A stretch of 64,000 bases of DNA from Bretschneidera sinensis (GCA_023935145.1 CM043699.1:146682536-146746535); one strand, 5' to 3'; positions 1 through 11,993 are shown, numbered from the stretch's first letter. The notes: generated from the sequence alone by a model not told the origin. A program made the numbers and translations.

Positions 1-1019
1 TTTGTGTCCGACAAGGGAAACGTGGATGGAGACAGACCAATGATAAGGTGACAGCTTGGAAGTTAAGTTAGGTAACGTATCAGTACGTGACGTGGCAGAT
101 TATGGTGTCACGTGCGTGTGGAGACAGGAGAGGTCGGTGACACAAAATACACTACGCTGTTTCCCTGCTTGCTTTTCTTAGTTTCCTAGTACTGTAAATA
201 CTAAATAGTACTGCTTTGGTTTTCTTATATTTTTTATCTCAACTTTAACTTTCCCTCATTAATCATTTTCTAGTACTGCTGCCTGTGCTTTTATAGCATT
301 TTTTTTCTTTTCGTCTTTTGAGTTAAGTTAATTACTGTTGGGAGATACTGGACTTTGATGCTTTGTGGATTGAGATGAGATTGCCGCTATGTATTGGTTA
401 CACAAGGATCAGGGCTTTGTATGGTTTTCTTTTAACCTAGTTTAGTCTTAAAATTTTAGTAATAATTTATTTTTATAAACAAATTCGACAAAAGAGTAAG
501 AATCATCAATGAATATATAAATTTTATACTCTGAATTAGATTATCCCTTTTAAAGCTACTCTATAGTTTATATCATGAATTCTTTCTTTTTCTTTTTTTA
601 AGGGGGAGGAAAAAGAAACATCCTTCCATGCATCATTGATCATTGTTCTTTCATGTAACTTGTAAATAGAATTGGCAGCTAATATAACGATAAGCATGTC
701 ACAAGGACTTTAGCTTGCGACTTAATTTGGAGGTTAAACATTTGTTCAATCAAGTTCTATGCCTTACATGAGGTTTGATATATTTTCATTAAATTTATAA
801 ATATTATATATCTTTCCTAATGTAGTCTACAAAACCATGTGGTTTATCCTTGAATATATTTCCTGAGTATGGTTAAGTTTGCTAATATACAGATGATGAT
901 GTATAAAATCCTCACCCTAGCCATAGGGGTGATTTGGTAATCTTCTATTTATTTTATGATCAATATTCACACATATACATATTGATTTAATTTAAGATTC
1001 AAATTTGAGACACTATTGA
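1..1019. other. gene-free AT-rich sequence
   Basis: No ORF of note and no recognisable element terminus. The first 150 bases are less AT-rich and contain ACGTGG/CACGTG-like words that resemble plant G-box cores. These could belong to the promoter of something outside the window, but nothing ties them to a gene. Confidence 0.4.
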
Positions 1020-1214
1020 AACAGGAATTTAAAATTTTACTGAAGAAAATAGATTTGAAAACCATCAGAACTAAAGAAAAGGGTTTGGAGGCCATCAGAG
1101 TTCACCAAACGCATATACCTGTCCCAGACACTTGGGCAAGTGCCTAAAGTAGTCCCAAATGGTTAGGCAGAGAAGCCCCAGATGCCTGTGCAAGTGCCTA
1201 GCTAGGAGTTTGGC

Positions 1215-1221
1215 TATATAA
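1215..1221 (+). promoter_or_regulatory. TATA box of the left LTR
   Basis: TATATAA at 1215-1221 is followed 20-90 bases later by CT-rich sequence, the usual layout around an LTR transcription start. Confidence 0.45.
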
Positions 1222-2236
1222 ACTTTCATTTCTCGTTTAAAAACTCATTTCTCATTTGTACAACTTCAATTTTCTCTCAAATTCTCTCTAAACTCTTGAA
1301 TAATCAAATGAAACTTGAGGTTTTCCATAAATGCCTATTGAATTCGATCATTCAAGATTGGATTTCGGGAAGTTTCCAAGAAAATTTTTGTGGAGGTAAT
1401 CTCTTTTCTTGTTCTTTTTCATATAGAAATCATGGTTTTAAGAGTTTCAAACCTCATATTCCTCTTGAATAAGTTTAGATTTGATTCAAGATGAAGGCAA
1501 AGAGTTCAATTAAAACTTTGAATTGAAAATAGCTTGGGAACATGCATACACATATGTATGCATTTAACCCATTATAAGGGTTTAGATCAAGTTATGAGAT
1601 AGTAATACCCATTAGCGTATTTTTGTTAGATGGAGTTACAGTGTGAGAAGCAGATCCGAATAATTCTACTTTGTGAAAACTATCTAGATTGGATGTAGTT
1701 GATGTGAGTTTTTACTATCAAAATTATATAAAATCTCATTGTTTTTATGTGGTAAAAATATGTTATGTGCTTTGAAATTTATGAACTGTTTAATATTTCA
1801 ATATTGAAAAAATGATGGATTGTACATTTGGATTAAGATTTTTGTGAAGAAGTATGAACATTTACCTTTGAAATGATTGGTCATTTTTTAATAAATTGTG
1901 AAGAAGATTTATCTTTTTTTCACAAAAATAAAATGCTTATGTGGTGTTTTAAGTCTGAAGAAGTATTGAGAAAAAATCATTATTAAGATGATAAGAATGA
2001 GCTTGATACTAATGTTGTAATAATACATAGAAAAGTCTTGTTGGATGGAGACATTAATTATATTATGGATGTATCCTGCTGGATATAAAGATATGAAACG
2101 ATGATAAGGGTGTGCCCTATAGATTACTCTGCCTTCAGTTGCAGTCTGTTATAGTATGCAAATACATGTCTTACTGGATATGGGGGCATTTATTATATTA
2201 TATATGTATCATGCTGGATATGGGGATATGCGACAA

Positions 2237-2238
<2 letters not shown>

Positions 2239-2278
<40 letters not shown>
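2239..2278. repeat. (AT)n microsatellite
   Basis: About 20 uninterrupted AT units inside the old LTR. It creates a spurious Tyr/Ile-rich reading frame. Confidence 0.95.
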
Positions 2279-2280
<2 letters not shown>

Positions 2281-2913
2281 TGTATATACTTACTTTTTGA
2301 AAACCAGCCCATAAACATATGATTAAATTATTCATGAGTTTTGAAGATGAAAAGAAGTTATTTAATAATTTGTTTTGAAATATCTTTATGAGAGAAAAAT
2401 TTCTTTTGATAAAGAATTTCTATGTTTGGTTAAAGTTTAGAGTTTATATTTTAAATGATTTATCATCGTATTTGTATGTTTTATATTGACAAATGTTATT
2501 TCTTGTTGTATGAGAATTTAAATTTTGGTACTTTAAACTCATGTCGACTTTTAAAAGCTGACTGATCGTTTCTTTGATGAAATGACCAGGTTTTGAGAAG
2601 TTTTAGACATCCTTTTTGCTAGTTGGAGTGTCTCCTTTGTATAGGTGATTACGTACGACATTCTTCTCCTCGGGCTATATTTTTGTTATAAATAAAACAA
2701 TGGCTGTTTTATATAAATGAAATTTATATAAATTTACCTTGTTATGTTTTTGAAAGATTTTATAGTTTGAGACTTGGTCTGTGATAAATCTTTTTTCAGG
2801 TGCATAACATTCTTATATTTCTAGATGTGTGCATGACATTCAGGTTAGCTTTCGATACTTAAAGTTGAGGATTTTGTTTCGGGTAGAACTCGCCTAGAAT
2901 GAGTCTTGACAAT

Positions 2914-2929
2914 TTTTGGTATAAGAGCT
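2914..2929 (+). other. degenerate primer-binding site
   Basis: TTGGTATAAGAGC at 2916-2928 differs from the tRNA-iMet complement TGGTATCAGAGC by one base. It follows the LTR end with the usual short spacer. Confidence 0.55.
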
Positions 2930-4630
2930 TTTGGTTTTAAGATTTTGTAGACTTGGTTTTGACTGAAAGACTTTTGAGAAAACTTTTGAAGAAGTATTTT
3001 GAGTAAAGGTTTTGAAATCATGTCTCAGGATGAATGTTTTGGGAATTTTTTTGAAAGTTATATGAAAGTTTTTTTATGCCATAAAGGGTTCTTGAGGATG
3101 CTAGTTAGAGTTGTGGTCTTAATAATAGTAGTCGATATTGTAGAGATGTCTAGAGGTTGATTTCAGTATAAGTAATGCATTCTCAAACTTTTACCTTATA
3201 GTATTTTTGGCAATTATGACAAAATTTTATACTCTATATGACTTGTGTTGGTTCCTTTCTTGTCATACTCTATGTGATATTTGAAGTCTTGTGATTTGTG
3301 TTGAATGAGATATTGATCGTTTTAAAGAAGTTGGCAACTAAGTTTAAGGAATAATTTATGGTTTTATTTAATTTTCATCCTTAAATTCATTGTGAGCGAG
3401 ATGAGGCATATTAGAAATGAGAAATGAAAGTCATAATTCTCAGTTTGAGTGTAGTTAAATCTTTTAGTCCTATTGGTTGTTATTATCGAGACGAAATAAA
3501 TTATTAATGTTTTGTGAATGGGAAACTTTAGATGATTCATAGTGATGTTAAATTTTAACTAGTAAATGACCAAAATACTTGAGATTATTCAATAATTAGA
3601 TTGATTTAAGAAGTTAAAAATAAACTTAACTATAAGGTGAGAGGGACTATTGTCAGCTTGTTATTGATTTCTGGTCTATTACTTTGGAAAAATATGGTTG
3701 TGTATTTTACTTAGAGAGTGGTTATGAATAATAATAAGGTTTTAGATATTGATAAAAGATATAGTTATTATAAATATTTGATGTTATTGCCATAAGGATT
3801 TATGAACAGTTCTTTTGTATAGAGAAAAATATAACTATCATAGCATGATCAATTTAAAGGTTATATCTTATCATCATATGATTTGGGTGATCAATATACT
3901 AGTATTGATATTACAAACTTAAGAGAAGGGATGAGTACCACTGACAAAGAAATTGTTAAATAGTTTGAAAGTAATGTGGATATATGTAAATATCTGGTAA
4001 TAAGGGTGATGTGCGGTGATTTTTAGATTTTGGGCCACTTAATAAATAAGATTATGTAAGTTAAATATATTAATGACAAATCTATGATTTAATGGTGGTA
4101 TTATTGTATTATGGAATGATATAACAATTATTTTGATAGGCATGTGGGTAAAATGAATTTTTTTTTAATTTTGAGTTATTAGAAAAATCTAAGTGTTACG
4201 ATCAGTATATGATTTTCAGTGATCTTAATGATAGAAAAAGCTAGATTAAGAGGAGTTTTATCTATAGATTTATTGTTTTGGTGAATAAATAAATAATTAT
4301 ACTTTAGAAAGAAAAATATTTATAGATATTCGATGAATATTGTTATAATATTCAAGGTAAACTACCATTGTGGTAAAGGATGATGGATATCATAACAAGA
4401 CTGGAATTGAGATATTATGATTTCATAGTTTTGATATTCACATATTTTTCAATTGAAGTGGCTTGATTATTTTTTTTGTTGGTGGTAACTTATCAGAAAT
4501 TAGGATCGTAATGTGCTTTACTTTAACTAATATCATATATTTCTTTGCATGTCTTGGAAAAATTATTTGAATATGCATTTTGAAGTTAATAAATTGATGG
4601 CAATTTACAATATAATAATAATAAAAAATA
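2930..4630 (+). pseudogene. decayed Gypsy internal region with reverse-transcriptase traces
   Basis: There is no open frame, but conceptual plus-strand translation shows weak echoes of a Ty3/Gypsy reverse transcriptase. IDLRS appears at about 3600-3614. A stretch reading RYSYYKYL..LP-stop-GFMNS at about 3752-3820 resembles the RYGHYEF..LPFGLTNAP region. A further segment near 3880-3905 resembles FIDDILVYS after frame changes. Spacing between the echoes is not canonical, so the assignment is tentative. The right edge is the A-rich junction near 4630, where minus-strand element sequence begins. Confidence 0.35.
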
Positions 4631-4725
4631 TAAAAAAATAAATATAAAAAAACAATAAAAATAAAAGGATATGTTGTGGGCTGCCTCCCATGAGCGCTAA
4701 GTTTTACGTCTTCAGCCAGACGCTC

Positions 4726-6456
4726 TTATTCCCTCATTAAAAAACATAGGTTGAATGCATCCGCCACTGCTTCATTGCCAAATTCGGTGCTTCTATGCTT
4801 GGGAGGGGCCTCAAGGATGTCATCAGTAACATCCGCAAATTTTGGCTCAATATGTGCTATGGTGAAGCCATGGGTGGGGGTGGACTTCAATGGATTAAGA
4901 TGCTGGACCTTTTCTATGAATGAGTCCATCGTGTATGCTTGGTGGCTTTCGTCCACATCTTCTGATTTCTTCGTTGTTGGGATGTGTAAGGACTTACCAC
5001 TTACTGTCTTAATGGCATTCACCTCCTTCAAATTTTGTTGCGCCAGGTGCTGACCATGGGACGTGGACTGAGCTGGAGCAGGGAACTTACCTCGCTCAGT
5101 CACACTCAAGTAGCTCATCAACTTGGATATTTGGCTCTTTATCTCCTTATGTTCTTAAACAACCTGCACAATTAATGATTCAAGTCTTTTATTAGTCTTA
5201 CCCTGTGCCTCAATAAAAGCATGTAAAGTGTCTTCTAAAGAACTCCTAGAAGACACAGGTGCATGATATGTTGCAGAATATGAGCTAGGGGGTTGTGCAA
5301 GCTGCTGATTTTCAGATTTCCAGCTGAAGGTGGGGTTATCGCGCCATCCCGAATTATAGGTATTAGAGAAGAGTGTAAAAGGCTTCGTGTACATGCCTAA
5401 GGCATTACATTGTTCCTTATACATCCCTCTCATATCAGCAAATGTGGGACACTCTTGGGCGAGATGGTCTACCCCGCCACACGCAAAAAATTGTTCAAAA
5501 GATTTTACATGATTGACCACGTGTGTTGGCTTTGAGCTTTTAGTCTTTAATGCCTCTAGTTCTCTAGTGAGCATCTCGACCTTGGCCTTAAGGTTATCCT
5601 CTTCCCTAAGATGGTAAATTCCACCACCATTTGGGTTCCCTATAGGTTGTGACCTATTTGTACTTTCAGTAGCACTAGGTCCAGTCCAAGTGTGAGCTTT
5701 TTCAACAAGCTCATTGAGGTACTCTATGGCCTTATCAGGATCTTTCTCCAAAAACCCACCATTACACATCATCTCTATGAATTGGCACTCTCTATATGTA
5801 AGTCCCTCATAAAAATAGCTCACCAAGCGCCAACTCTCATACCCATAGTGAGGGCACATACTCAATAACTCCTTAAATCTTTCCCAAGACTGATATAAGG
5901 TCTCACTATCCTTTTGTGCAAAGGTGGAGATTTGCCTTTTCAAAGCATTGGTCTTATGTTGGGGAAAGTATTTGTTAAAGAAAGCCTGAGTCATCTCAGT
6001 CCACGACCTAATAGATCGTGGTCTTAGTGAGTATAGCCAACTCTTAGCTCTATCCTTCAAAGCGAAAGAAAAGAACTTAAGCCTCACAATGTCATCGGTT
6101 TCATCTTGACTATAAAAAGTCGCGACTACTTCCTCAAACTCTCTAATGTGCACATATGAGTTTTCATTATCCAAGCCATGAAATGTAGGGAGTAATTGAA
6201 TCATCCATGGTTTAAGATCTAATTGGCGAGTATTGGCTGGAAACATGATGCATGATGGTGTGGCTGTGCGTGTAGGGTGGAGGTAATCCTGAAGTGTCCT
6301 AGCAACATTCTCATTATGGTTATCGGCCATGTTAACAGAATTCTCTAAATTCTCACTTGGGTTTCCACTATTGGTTGATCTAGGCGAGGTCTCACTATCA
6401 GACTCGAAAGGAGAGGGTAATTCTAGTTCGGGTCCTCTAATGAATCTACTTCGCAA
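4726..6456 (-). pseudogene. Athila/Tat-type gag protein, one internal stop
   Basis: The frame runs from 6456 to 4726 with one in-frame TAA at 5155-5157, so it is nearly intact (433 residues, stop, then about 142 more). The central part (about residues 85-230) is a Retrotrans_gag domain: a FHGLDNEN..Y.H..EF core, LKFFSFALKDRAKSWL, a W-containing turn and FFNKYFP. A zinc-knuckle remnant, FFACGGVDHLAQECP, follows near residue 325; the first Cys of the CX2CX4HX4C pattern is now Phe. The region after the knuckle (SNTYNSGWRDNPTFSW) is typical of Athila gag. Retroelement gag packages the RNA in virus-like particles. The frame ends without any pol coding sequence. It could equally be a copy whose pol was deleted. 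Confidence 0.75.
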
Positions 6457-6640
6457 ATCTCTCGGTCTAAGCGTACACCAAATGAATCAGAGGGGAAATA
6501 AATAAAACAAAATTATAAATAAATAAATAATCAGAAAATTAAAATTAAGGTAAATGAACAATATTACTGTATTTACAAACTTATTTACAATTCTTCTATC
6601 GTCACGCTCAAAGTTGTCAAGCTTCCTTGTACTTAACAGC

Positions 6641-6664
6641 GTTTCCCCAGCAACGGTGACAAAA
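6641..6664 (-). other. primer-binding site of the gag-only element
   Basis: On the minus strand TTTTGTCACCGTTGCTGGGG is a degenerate form of the TTTGGCGCCGTTGCCGGGG block that follows the 5' LTR in plant Athila elements (tRNA-Asp type). It lies a few bases after the TGCA end of the LTR at 6671. Confidence 0.6.
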
Positions 6665-6670
6665 TTCGAT

Positions 6671-8151
6671 TGCACCCAAAGTATAACGCGGTTATTTGTA
6701 GTACAGCTTTGGAGTGTTTAATTACAAAAGGAGGTGTGAATTTTAACACAGGCGATAAAAGATTGATTGAAAGAATTTGAATTATGTGAAAATAGTGTGA
6801 AGAAAATTGTGTAAATAGATTTAATAAGAAATAACTAGGTACCAAAAATCCTCCCTAGGTTCGTTGCCCTAATCCTAACTTGATTCAGTTGTTTTTATCT
6901 CGATTGCAAGTTTCACATCCCAAACAGGCAATCGGCAAATATTCAATTAAAGCGCATGTATAAACCCTAATGTAATTGATATGAATTATTCTTTACTTTC
7001 AAGCACACATGACCTAACTTATAAATTATAAAGAGACAACGATATATCTAAATGACAATACCGCAGCAATGGACAAATCTATAAAAGAGATCTACCGGAC
7101 TCAATCACACCCAAACAAATACACATAAGAAGAGCATGACTATACTTATATGGAAAAGAAGCATGCAATCACCGGACTAATAAAAATCTACTAATTAAAT
7201 TAAGGAATAAAACATAACAATATTTAATGAAAATAATACCAAACTACAACTGAATCAAATAAAGGAAAATAAGAACAACTACACCTAGGGATTCATCCCT
7301 TCGCCTTGCTTGGAGACTAGTCAGCCATGGAGCTCATGCTTCCTTGAGTTGCCTCCGGCCTCTCAATGATCATTTCCTCCTTGGTAGCAAAAGCTTCAGC
7401 GATTCCTCAGCTTGCCCTCCAAATTTATACTTTCGGATTACTCCTAAAGGCCCTCTGGATTGCTCTTAAAGGCCCTTTGGAGTCACTCTCTGATGATTTC
7501 AGATGAGCTCCGATTGATCCCTAAAGCTAAAGTGGAGTGGGTCTTATATAGGAAAATACCAAGAGTGCAATATGTTTTCCATCCAATGTGGGATGTGAGA
7601 TATAGAAATGTGTTTTCCAACCGATGTGGGATATGAGATTTAAGCCCAAAATCACGCTGAAATCCCACACAGCCTGACCTTTGTCTACTAAAACTGCCAT
7701 AACTTTCTTTAGAAAAATCCTTTTGATGAACCATAAAATTCTTCAGAAAATAGACTTCTGGATCTTTCTAAGAATATATGGTTCATCTCCTGGTTCTTCT
7801 TGTATCAATACAGTTTAATTTTCAAAGATGATTGATCTGTACGGGCAATTCTCGCAATTTAATGGAACTCCTTTCCAATGCGGGCAGCAGCTGTTGCTCT
7901 TTTAAGCCCTCCATCTTGTCTTTCCAAAAGTATTCCTTCACTCCAGCATGCCTCGAGTCTTTGTGCTTCAAGCAATGATAACTTTTCCTCCTCTTTTGAG
8001 CTTAAAGTACCTGAAAATGCACCGAAGTAGATCAATGATCCAAGAATGATACTTTAGAGTTGTTAACGTTTAAAAGTGCAATCAAAACCTAGATCAACCC
8101 TAAAATGCTAACAATTAAGTACTGTTAAGATGCATTTTATGACTCTCATCA
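6671..8151 (-). repeat. 5' LTR of the gag-only element
   Basis: About 1.48 kb on the minus strand, starting TGATGAGAGTC (8151) and ending TGCA (6671) next to the primer-binding site. It contains a TATA box (TATATAAG on the minus strand, plus 7543-7550) and a tandem duplication of about 45 bp (7568-7645, 'TTTTCCA(T/A)CC(A/G)ATGTGGG' units). A second small duplication is built on 'AAAGGCCCT' (7435-7490). No coding potential. Confidence 0.65.
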
Positions 8152-8156
8152 CTCCT

Positions 8157-9977
8157 AAATCTAGTAATGCTCGCTCAAACAACTGATCACTTATCCTACA
8201 GGGAATAGTAAAACTACCCGGATTTTTTAGTTTTAGTGGTAGTTTTCTTAACAATGCCGCACTTACCTCTTCAGTTAGAGCCACTGTTTCATGTTCCTGA
8301 AACTTTCTTTTATTAGTGCAACAATCTTTAAAAATTTAGCATAAGCAGGAATTTGTTTAATTGCACTTAATAAGGGAATATTAATTTATACTTTTCTCAA
8401 AGTTTCAAAAAATCAAGCAATTTATCTTTCTTTGGCGCTACTAACCTTTTGGGGAAGGGTGGTGCATTCTACTTCTCTACTTCACTTACCTTGGATGTAG
8501 ATGGCTTAGCTGGAGATGCTTGAGCTGGTTTATTAACTCTTATGATCTTACCATTTCGGAGGGTTGTAACGGCTTTCAGCTGCTGATGTCCTCTTGGATT
8601 TGGTAGTGTTTGTGCAGGGAGTTCACCTTGCTTTCTTTCAGTTAGCTCCTTAGCCAATTGCCCGATTTGTACCTATAACCTTTGAATTGCTTACTCATGT
8701 GTTGCAGTGGTTTATCTTTGCTGAGTCATAAACTGATCTTGTGATGTTATCAATTGCCTCATTATACTCCCTAGGTCACTCTTCTTTGACTCTTGAACAG
8801 GCTGGGCTGCTTGGTGGAAGTTCCTTTGTTGTCCTTGAAAGTTCAAGGCATTTTGATTGTTGCTCCATGATAGGTTAGGGTGGTTCCGCCATCCAGGGTT
8901 GTATGTATTTACATATGCACTGTTCGGTCCCACATAGTTAGCTTGCTCGGGATCTGTAGATGAATACAAATGGTAAGTCTCAGTAGTGTGATCAAATTGA
9001 GAACATAAAGCACATACCTGGCTTTGTGTAGCTTGTGGTCGAGGAGAGATGTTTTGAGTAGACATGGCTTTTATAATCATATCGAGCTTCATATCTAGCT
9101 TCTTCTCCAAAGCAGCTATTTGGGTCGAGGGTCCACCATTTAGAGTAACCTTATACATACCTTTGCTCTTGACTCATTGTCTACCTCTAGAGGAGAATTG
9201 TTGGGTGTGTTCACTCAATGCCTCAAACAGCTTCATGGCTTCTTCACTGCTCTTTTCCATCATCACACCTCCACAACCAGAATCAGCAATACCTTTATTC
9301 ATGTCATTTAGACCTTCATAAAAGGCTAGTACCAGCTCATCTTGAGGTAGGTTGTGATGTGGACATTTGAGTAGCAACTCATTGAAATGTCCCTATACTT
9401 CAAAGAATAAATCTCCATCCTTTTGTTAGAAGGACTGGATCTCCTTCCTCATTTGCCTCGTATTTTGGGCTGAAAAAAATTTTCTGAGGAACTTGCTGGC
9501 CAACTCCTCCCAAGTATAGACAGAAACTGCAGGCAAAGAATTATACCATAATTTAGCATTATCTTTTAAGGAAAAAGGGAAAAGAATGAACCTTATTCCT
9601 TCTTGGTCTAAGCCTTGGATGTGCTGGAATTTGCAGAAATCAAAGAATTCCCAAAGGTGCAAGTGTGGATCCTCTGTCAGTGTACCCCTAAAGTGAGTTA
9701 AAGCATTCAATATTTGCGGAGATATGTAATAGTTTCCTGCCGCCTCAGGTTGATATGCAATACATGATGGCTAATCAATGTTTCGTGGGATGAAGGAATG
9801 CTTCATCGGTACTCGGGCATGTAGTTGCTGGTTTTTGAGCTGTTCTACCATTGGTGTTTTGTTCTCGTTTTCTTCTTCGTTCTCTTTGAAGTTGTTCCTA
9901 AGCCTTTGTCGGATGGTCTGCTCAAGTTCAGGATCGAGGGGAAAGAATGTTGGATATCGGGATCGAAGTCCGTGCAT
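8157..9977 (-). pseudogene. Athila gag and protease N-terminus, broken
   Basis: Collinear minus-strand fragments in changing frames: 9977-9771 (N-terminus), 9710-9426 (core: FRGTLTEDPHLHLWEF, FPFSLKDNAKLWYNSLP, FLRKFF), 9377-9174 (FYEGLNDMNKGIADSGCGG), 9158-8712 (zinc knuckle CALCSQFDHTTETYH, last Cys lost; then NPGWRNHPNLSW) and 8657-8469 (ATTLRNGK-type linker). From 8468 to 8157 the sequence continues through FPKRLVAPKKDKLLDFL and PGSFTIPCRI to ALLDLG, the start of the Athila aspartic protease, where it is cut by the neighbouring LTR. The breaks are stops and small indels. The order and all blocks match Athila gag-pro, so the call is firm although the gene is dead. Confidence 0.8.
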
Positions 9978-10236
9978 AAATCAAGTAAAACAGCTTCAGT
10001 GCAGCAGTTTAACTCTGCTGCTCGGGTAACTCTCTGCCCTAATTGTGCTCGATCGCACAGAAGGATGCAGAAGGTGCGATTAGGGTTTAATGTGCCTGAA
10101 ACAGAAAGGAAATGCGATTAGGGTTTGATAAAATTAAAAATGATAAACAGAAACTTTAAAAATTTTGAGTGAAATAAAATAAAAATAATGATGATTAAAC
10201 TAAACAAAAGTAATTCTAAAAGGAAATTTAGCGCAA

Positions 10237-10258
10237 TCCCCGGCAACGATGCCAAAAA
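10237..10258 (-). other. primer-binding site (tRNA-Asp type) of the Athila element
   Basis: Minus strand TTTTTGGCATCGTTGCCGGG, two bases after the LTR end CCAACA. It is nearly identical to the conserved plant Athila block TGGCGCCGTTGCCGGGGA. Confidence 0.8.
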
Positions 10259-10260
10259 CT

Positions 10261-11590
10261 TGTTGGACAAAAATATACCTAAATTAATAAGTAAATAATT
10301 GCACTCGTTTTACTTGCAAATGCACAAGGTCAACAGTGTAGTATAGTGTGCGAAAGCAAGATCATCTCCACAGGGATTGGTAAAGTTCGGTTTTAGAATT
10401 AATTTCTTCAAAGTAAAAAGAAATAAATAACTGTTGAATATAATTTGATAATAATAAAGACATAAGGCTTTGATATCCACCACTAATCATACTTCCCCAA
10501 TGTGTAATGTATCATTGCACTAACCTTATCATGTATACCTAATGGTCGCTAACCTAAGGGCATGGTATCTACTCCTTAAGCTATTGATTTCCCTAAACAA
10601 CGAGTTAGGCATGGTATCTACTCTAACTCTTTTCTTTCTCGAGGGATTCAGCATGGTATCTACTGAGTTGTTCCTAAAGAAAGCATAGGACTGTGGAAAT
10701 AGACAACCACATAAGACTTAGGGCATGGTATCTACTCCCGGTTTCCCATGTTGATTAACCCAAGAATTCGTTGTGGATATCTTTTGTTACTATTGTTAGA
10801 CCCAGGACTCGGTCATCCAAATTGATCTAACTGACCAATCCATACCACATGCATACGTTGGCCATACACATACATATGAGGAATTTAAATAAACACAGGT
10901 ATTAATCAAGTTAAGCAACATAATAAAGGCTCTTGACAAAGATAATCAATGAATAAATATATGGGAAAGCATAACTAGGGCTTCAATTGAGACCTATAAA
11001 GAGTTAGTTACACATGCTGTCTGAGATAAACATCATATATAAACTAAACATAAAGGGAAGAATAAACCCGAGAGAAGAGGCATCAATTCTCTCCCAAAGC
11101 TTACAACTCCAAGCTAAGCAAAAGATAAAAGAAGTTCTCTAAGAAGTCCCCTGATTGTGTGTACTTTACAGGTGTATTTATAGTGCTTGAGTATTCCTAG
11201 CAGGCTCTGGAAACCCTAATTTCCAAAAACGCAAAACCTACTCTATTTCCAAAACTGGTTTCGCTGTTTTACTGTTCACACCTGTACATGTGCGCTCGAT
11301 CGCATGCGTCTTACACTCGATCGCAAGTGCTGCGCTCGATCCTTCTTGTGTGCGAACGATCGCATGTGCGCTCGATCACATGCAGTAGTGCGATCAATCG
11401 CATTTTGACTAAAGGCTGCTCCAGGATTTCCAGGCTTCTTCCTTTAGGTGCCAAAATGCTTATTTTTCTCCAAGACCCTATAAAAACATGTGAAACACAC
11501 AAATGAAGTAAAATTGACTAAATTAACATAACTAAGGACCTAATAAATGTAAATAAGGGGGCTTAAATATGAATATTTAAGTACCTATCA
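10261..11590 (-). repeat. 5' LTR of the Athila element
   Basis: Starts TGATAGGTACTTAAATATTC at 11590 and ends CCAACA at 10261 (1330 bp). It has a TATA box (TATAAAT, plus 11176-11182) and a cluster of CGATCG-centred palindromes at 11286-11402. It is clearly homologous along its length, in opposite orientation, to the solo LTR at 53795-55060 (same TGATA start, CCAACA end, and shared segments such as the 'acgtatgcatgtggtatgg' block). Confidence 0.85.
11286..11402. repeat. cluster of CGATCG palindromes in the Athila LTR
   Basis: Six or more variants of GCGCTCGATCGCA occur within about 115 bp, each centred on the palindrome CGATCG or a one-base variant. They lie downstream of the LTR TATA box in the direction away from gag, that is, in the U3 part. 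Confidence 0.8.
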
Positions 11591-11595
11591 CAGAG

Positions 11596-11780
11596 TTATA
11601 CCTATCCTTGACGACTGGACTCTAGAAGAGTGAGTCGTTGAGCTCAGTCTTTGCCTTTTTACTCAAGGAACCCGCCAACCCCTTTCCCTTGGTGTCTAGT
11701 GTCATGGACTTCTTGGATCAGGGTTTTGTAGGCGTGTGAGGTTCAATAACGGTGGTCTTTATCCGAATTCTCTCAGACAT
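11596..11780 (-). pseudogene. third-ORF (env-like) start of the SIRE-type element
   Basis: ATG at 11780 opens a frame MSERIRIKTTVIEPHTP with a Lys-rich middle and ...VVKDRYNS at the break. Two in-frame stops occur before the Athila LTR at 11590 ends it. Plant Sireviruses often carry an ORF between pol and the 3' LTR, sometimes called env-like, whose function is unproven. The match here rests on position and on the general look of the N-terminus; I do not recognise a catalytic motif. A TATA box lies about 205 bases upstream, so the ORF may have had its own promoter. Confidence 0.45.
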
Positions 11781-11983
11781 TTTAGGAAAAATTTGTTTAG
11801 AGAGAGGGTTTGGGGAAATATGGAGTTTTTCACCATAAAAAGTTGAAAAATGGATTATATAAGGTTTAATTGAAGGTTCTATGGAGTGGTTTTGATAGAT
11901 TTTGGTCTAAAATCAAGGATTTTCTAGATAGAGAAAACTTGGGGTTTTCAAAAATGGTGTAAAATTTCTGAAAAACTAAAGCG

Positions 11984-11993
11984 ATTATATATG
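11984..11993 (-). promoter_or_regulatory. possible internal TATA box for the third ORF
   Basis: The minus strand reads CCATATATAATCGC here, between the palindrome array (12008-12322) and the ATG at 11780. The layout repeats that in the LTR, where a palindrome array is followed by a TATA box. Confidence 0.4.

Larger units (their letters stand above)
1020..2911 (+). repeat. old Gypsy-type LTR (left boundary uncertain)
   Basis: The right end is set by a CA dinucleotide (2910-2911) directly before a degenerate tRNA-iMet primer-binding site. A TATA box at 1215 followed by a pyrimidine-rich stretch fits an LTR promoter, and TATAAATAAAACAATGG near 2688 resembles the R/U5 part of plant Gypsy LTRs. 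The segment around 2200-2235 (a 'tatatgtatcatgctgg' block) resembles 63287-63305, close to the end of another LTR in this window, so both may belong to one family. The left end is not defined; no terminal TG with a matching duplication was found. Confidence 0.5.
4631..8151 (-). mobile_element. gag-only Athila-like non-autonomous element, 3' end missing
   Basis: In minus-strand order: LTR (8151-6671), primer-binding site, one long gag-type frame (6456-4726), then directly the 'GGGAGGC(A)(G/A)CCCA' tail (about 4675-4690) that in plant Athila/Tat elements normally follows the integrase. No protease, reverse transcriptase or integrase lies between gag and that tail, so the architecture is LTR-gag-tail, like the non-autonomous plant elements described as TR-GAG or LARD types. 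The 3' LTR is absent; the sequence stops in an A-rich patch near 4630. The element begins inside the protease of the neighbouring Athila element, so it inserted there. Confidence 0.6.
8157..11590 (-). mobile_element. Athila-type Ty3/Gypsy element, 5' part only
   Basis: Minus-strand order: 5' LTR 11590-10261, tRNA-Asp-type primer-binding site, gag (9977 onward), start of protease. The sequence stops in the protease active-site region (ALLDLG), exactly where the LTR of the gag-only element starts at 8151. The LTR start at 11590 abuts the third ORF of a SIRE-type Copia element, so this element had itself inserted there. The pol and 3' LTR expected further left are not in the window. Confidence 0.75.

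Noticed and set aside
2112..2300. Frame with a long Tyr-Ile repeat
   Set aside because: Read-through of the (AT)n microsatellite.
9825..10121. Plus-strand frame over the Athila gag start
   Set aside because: Antisense shadow of the gag N-terminus and leader; no domain.
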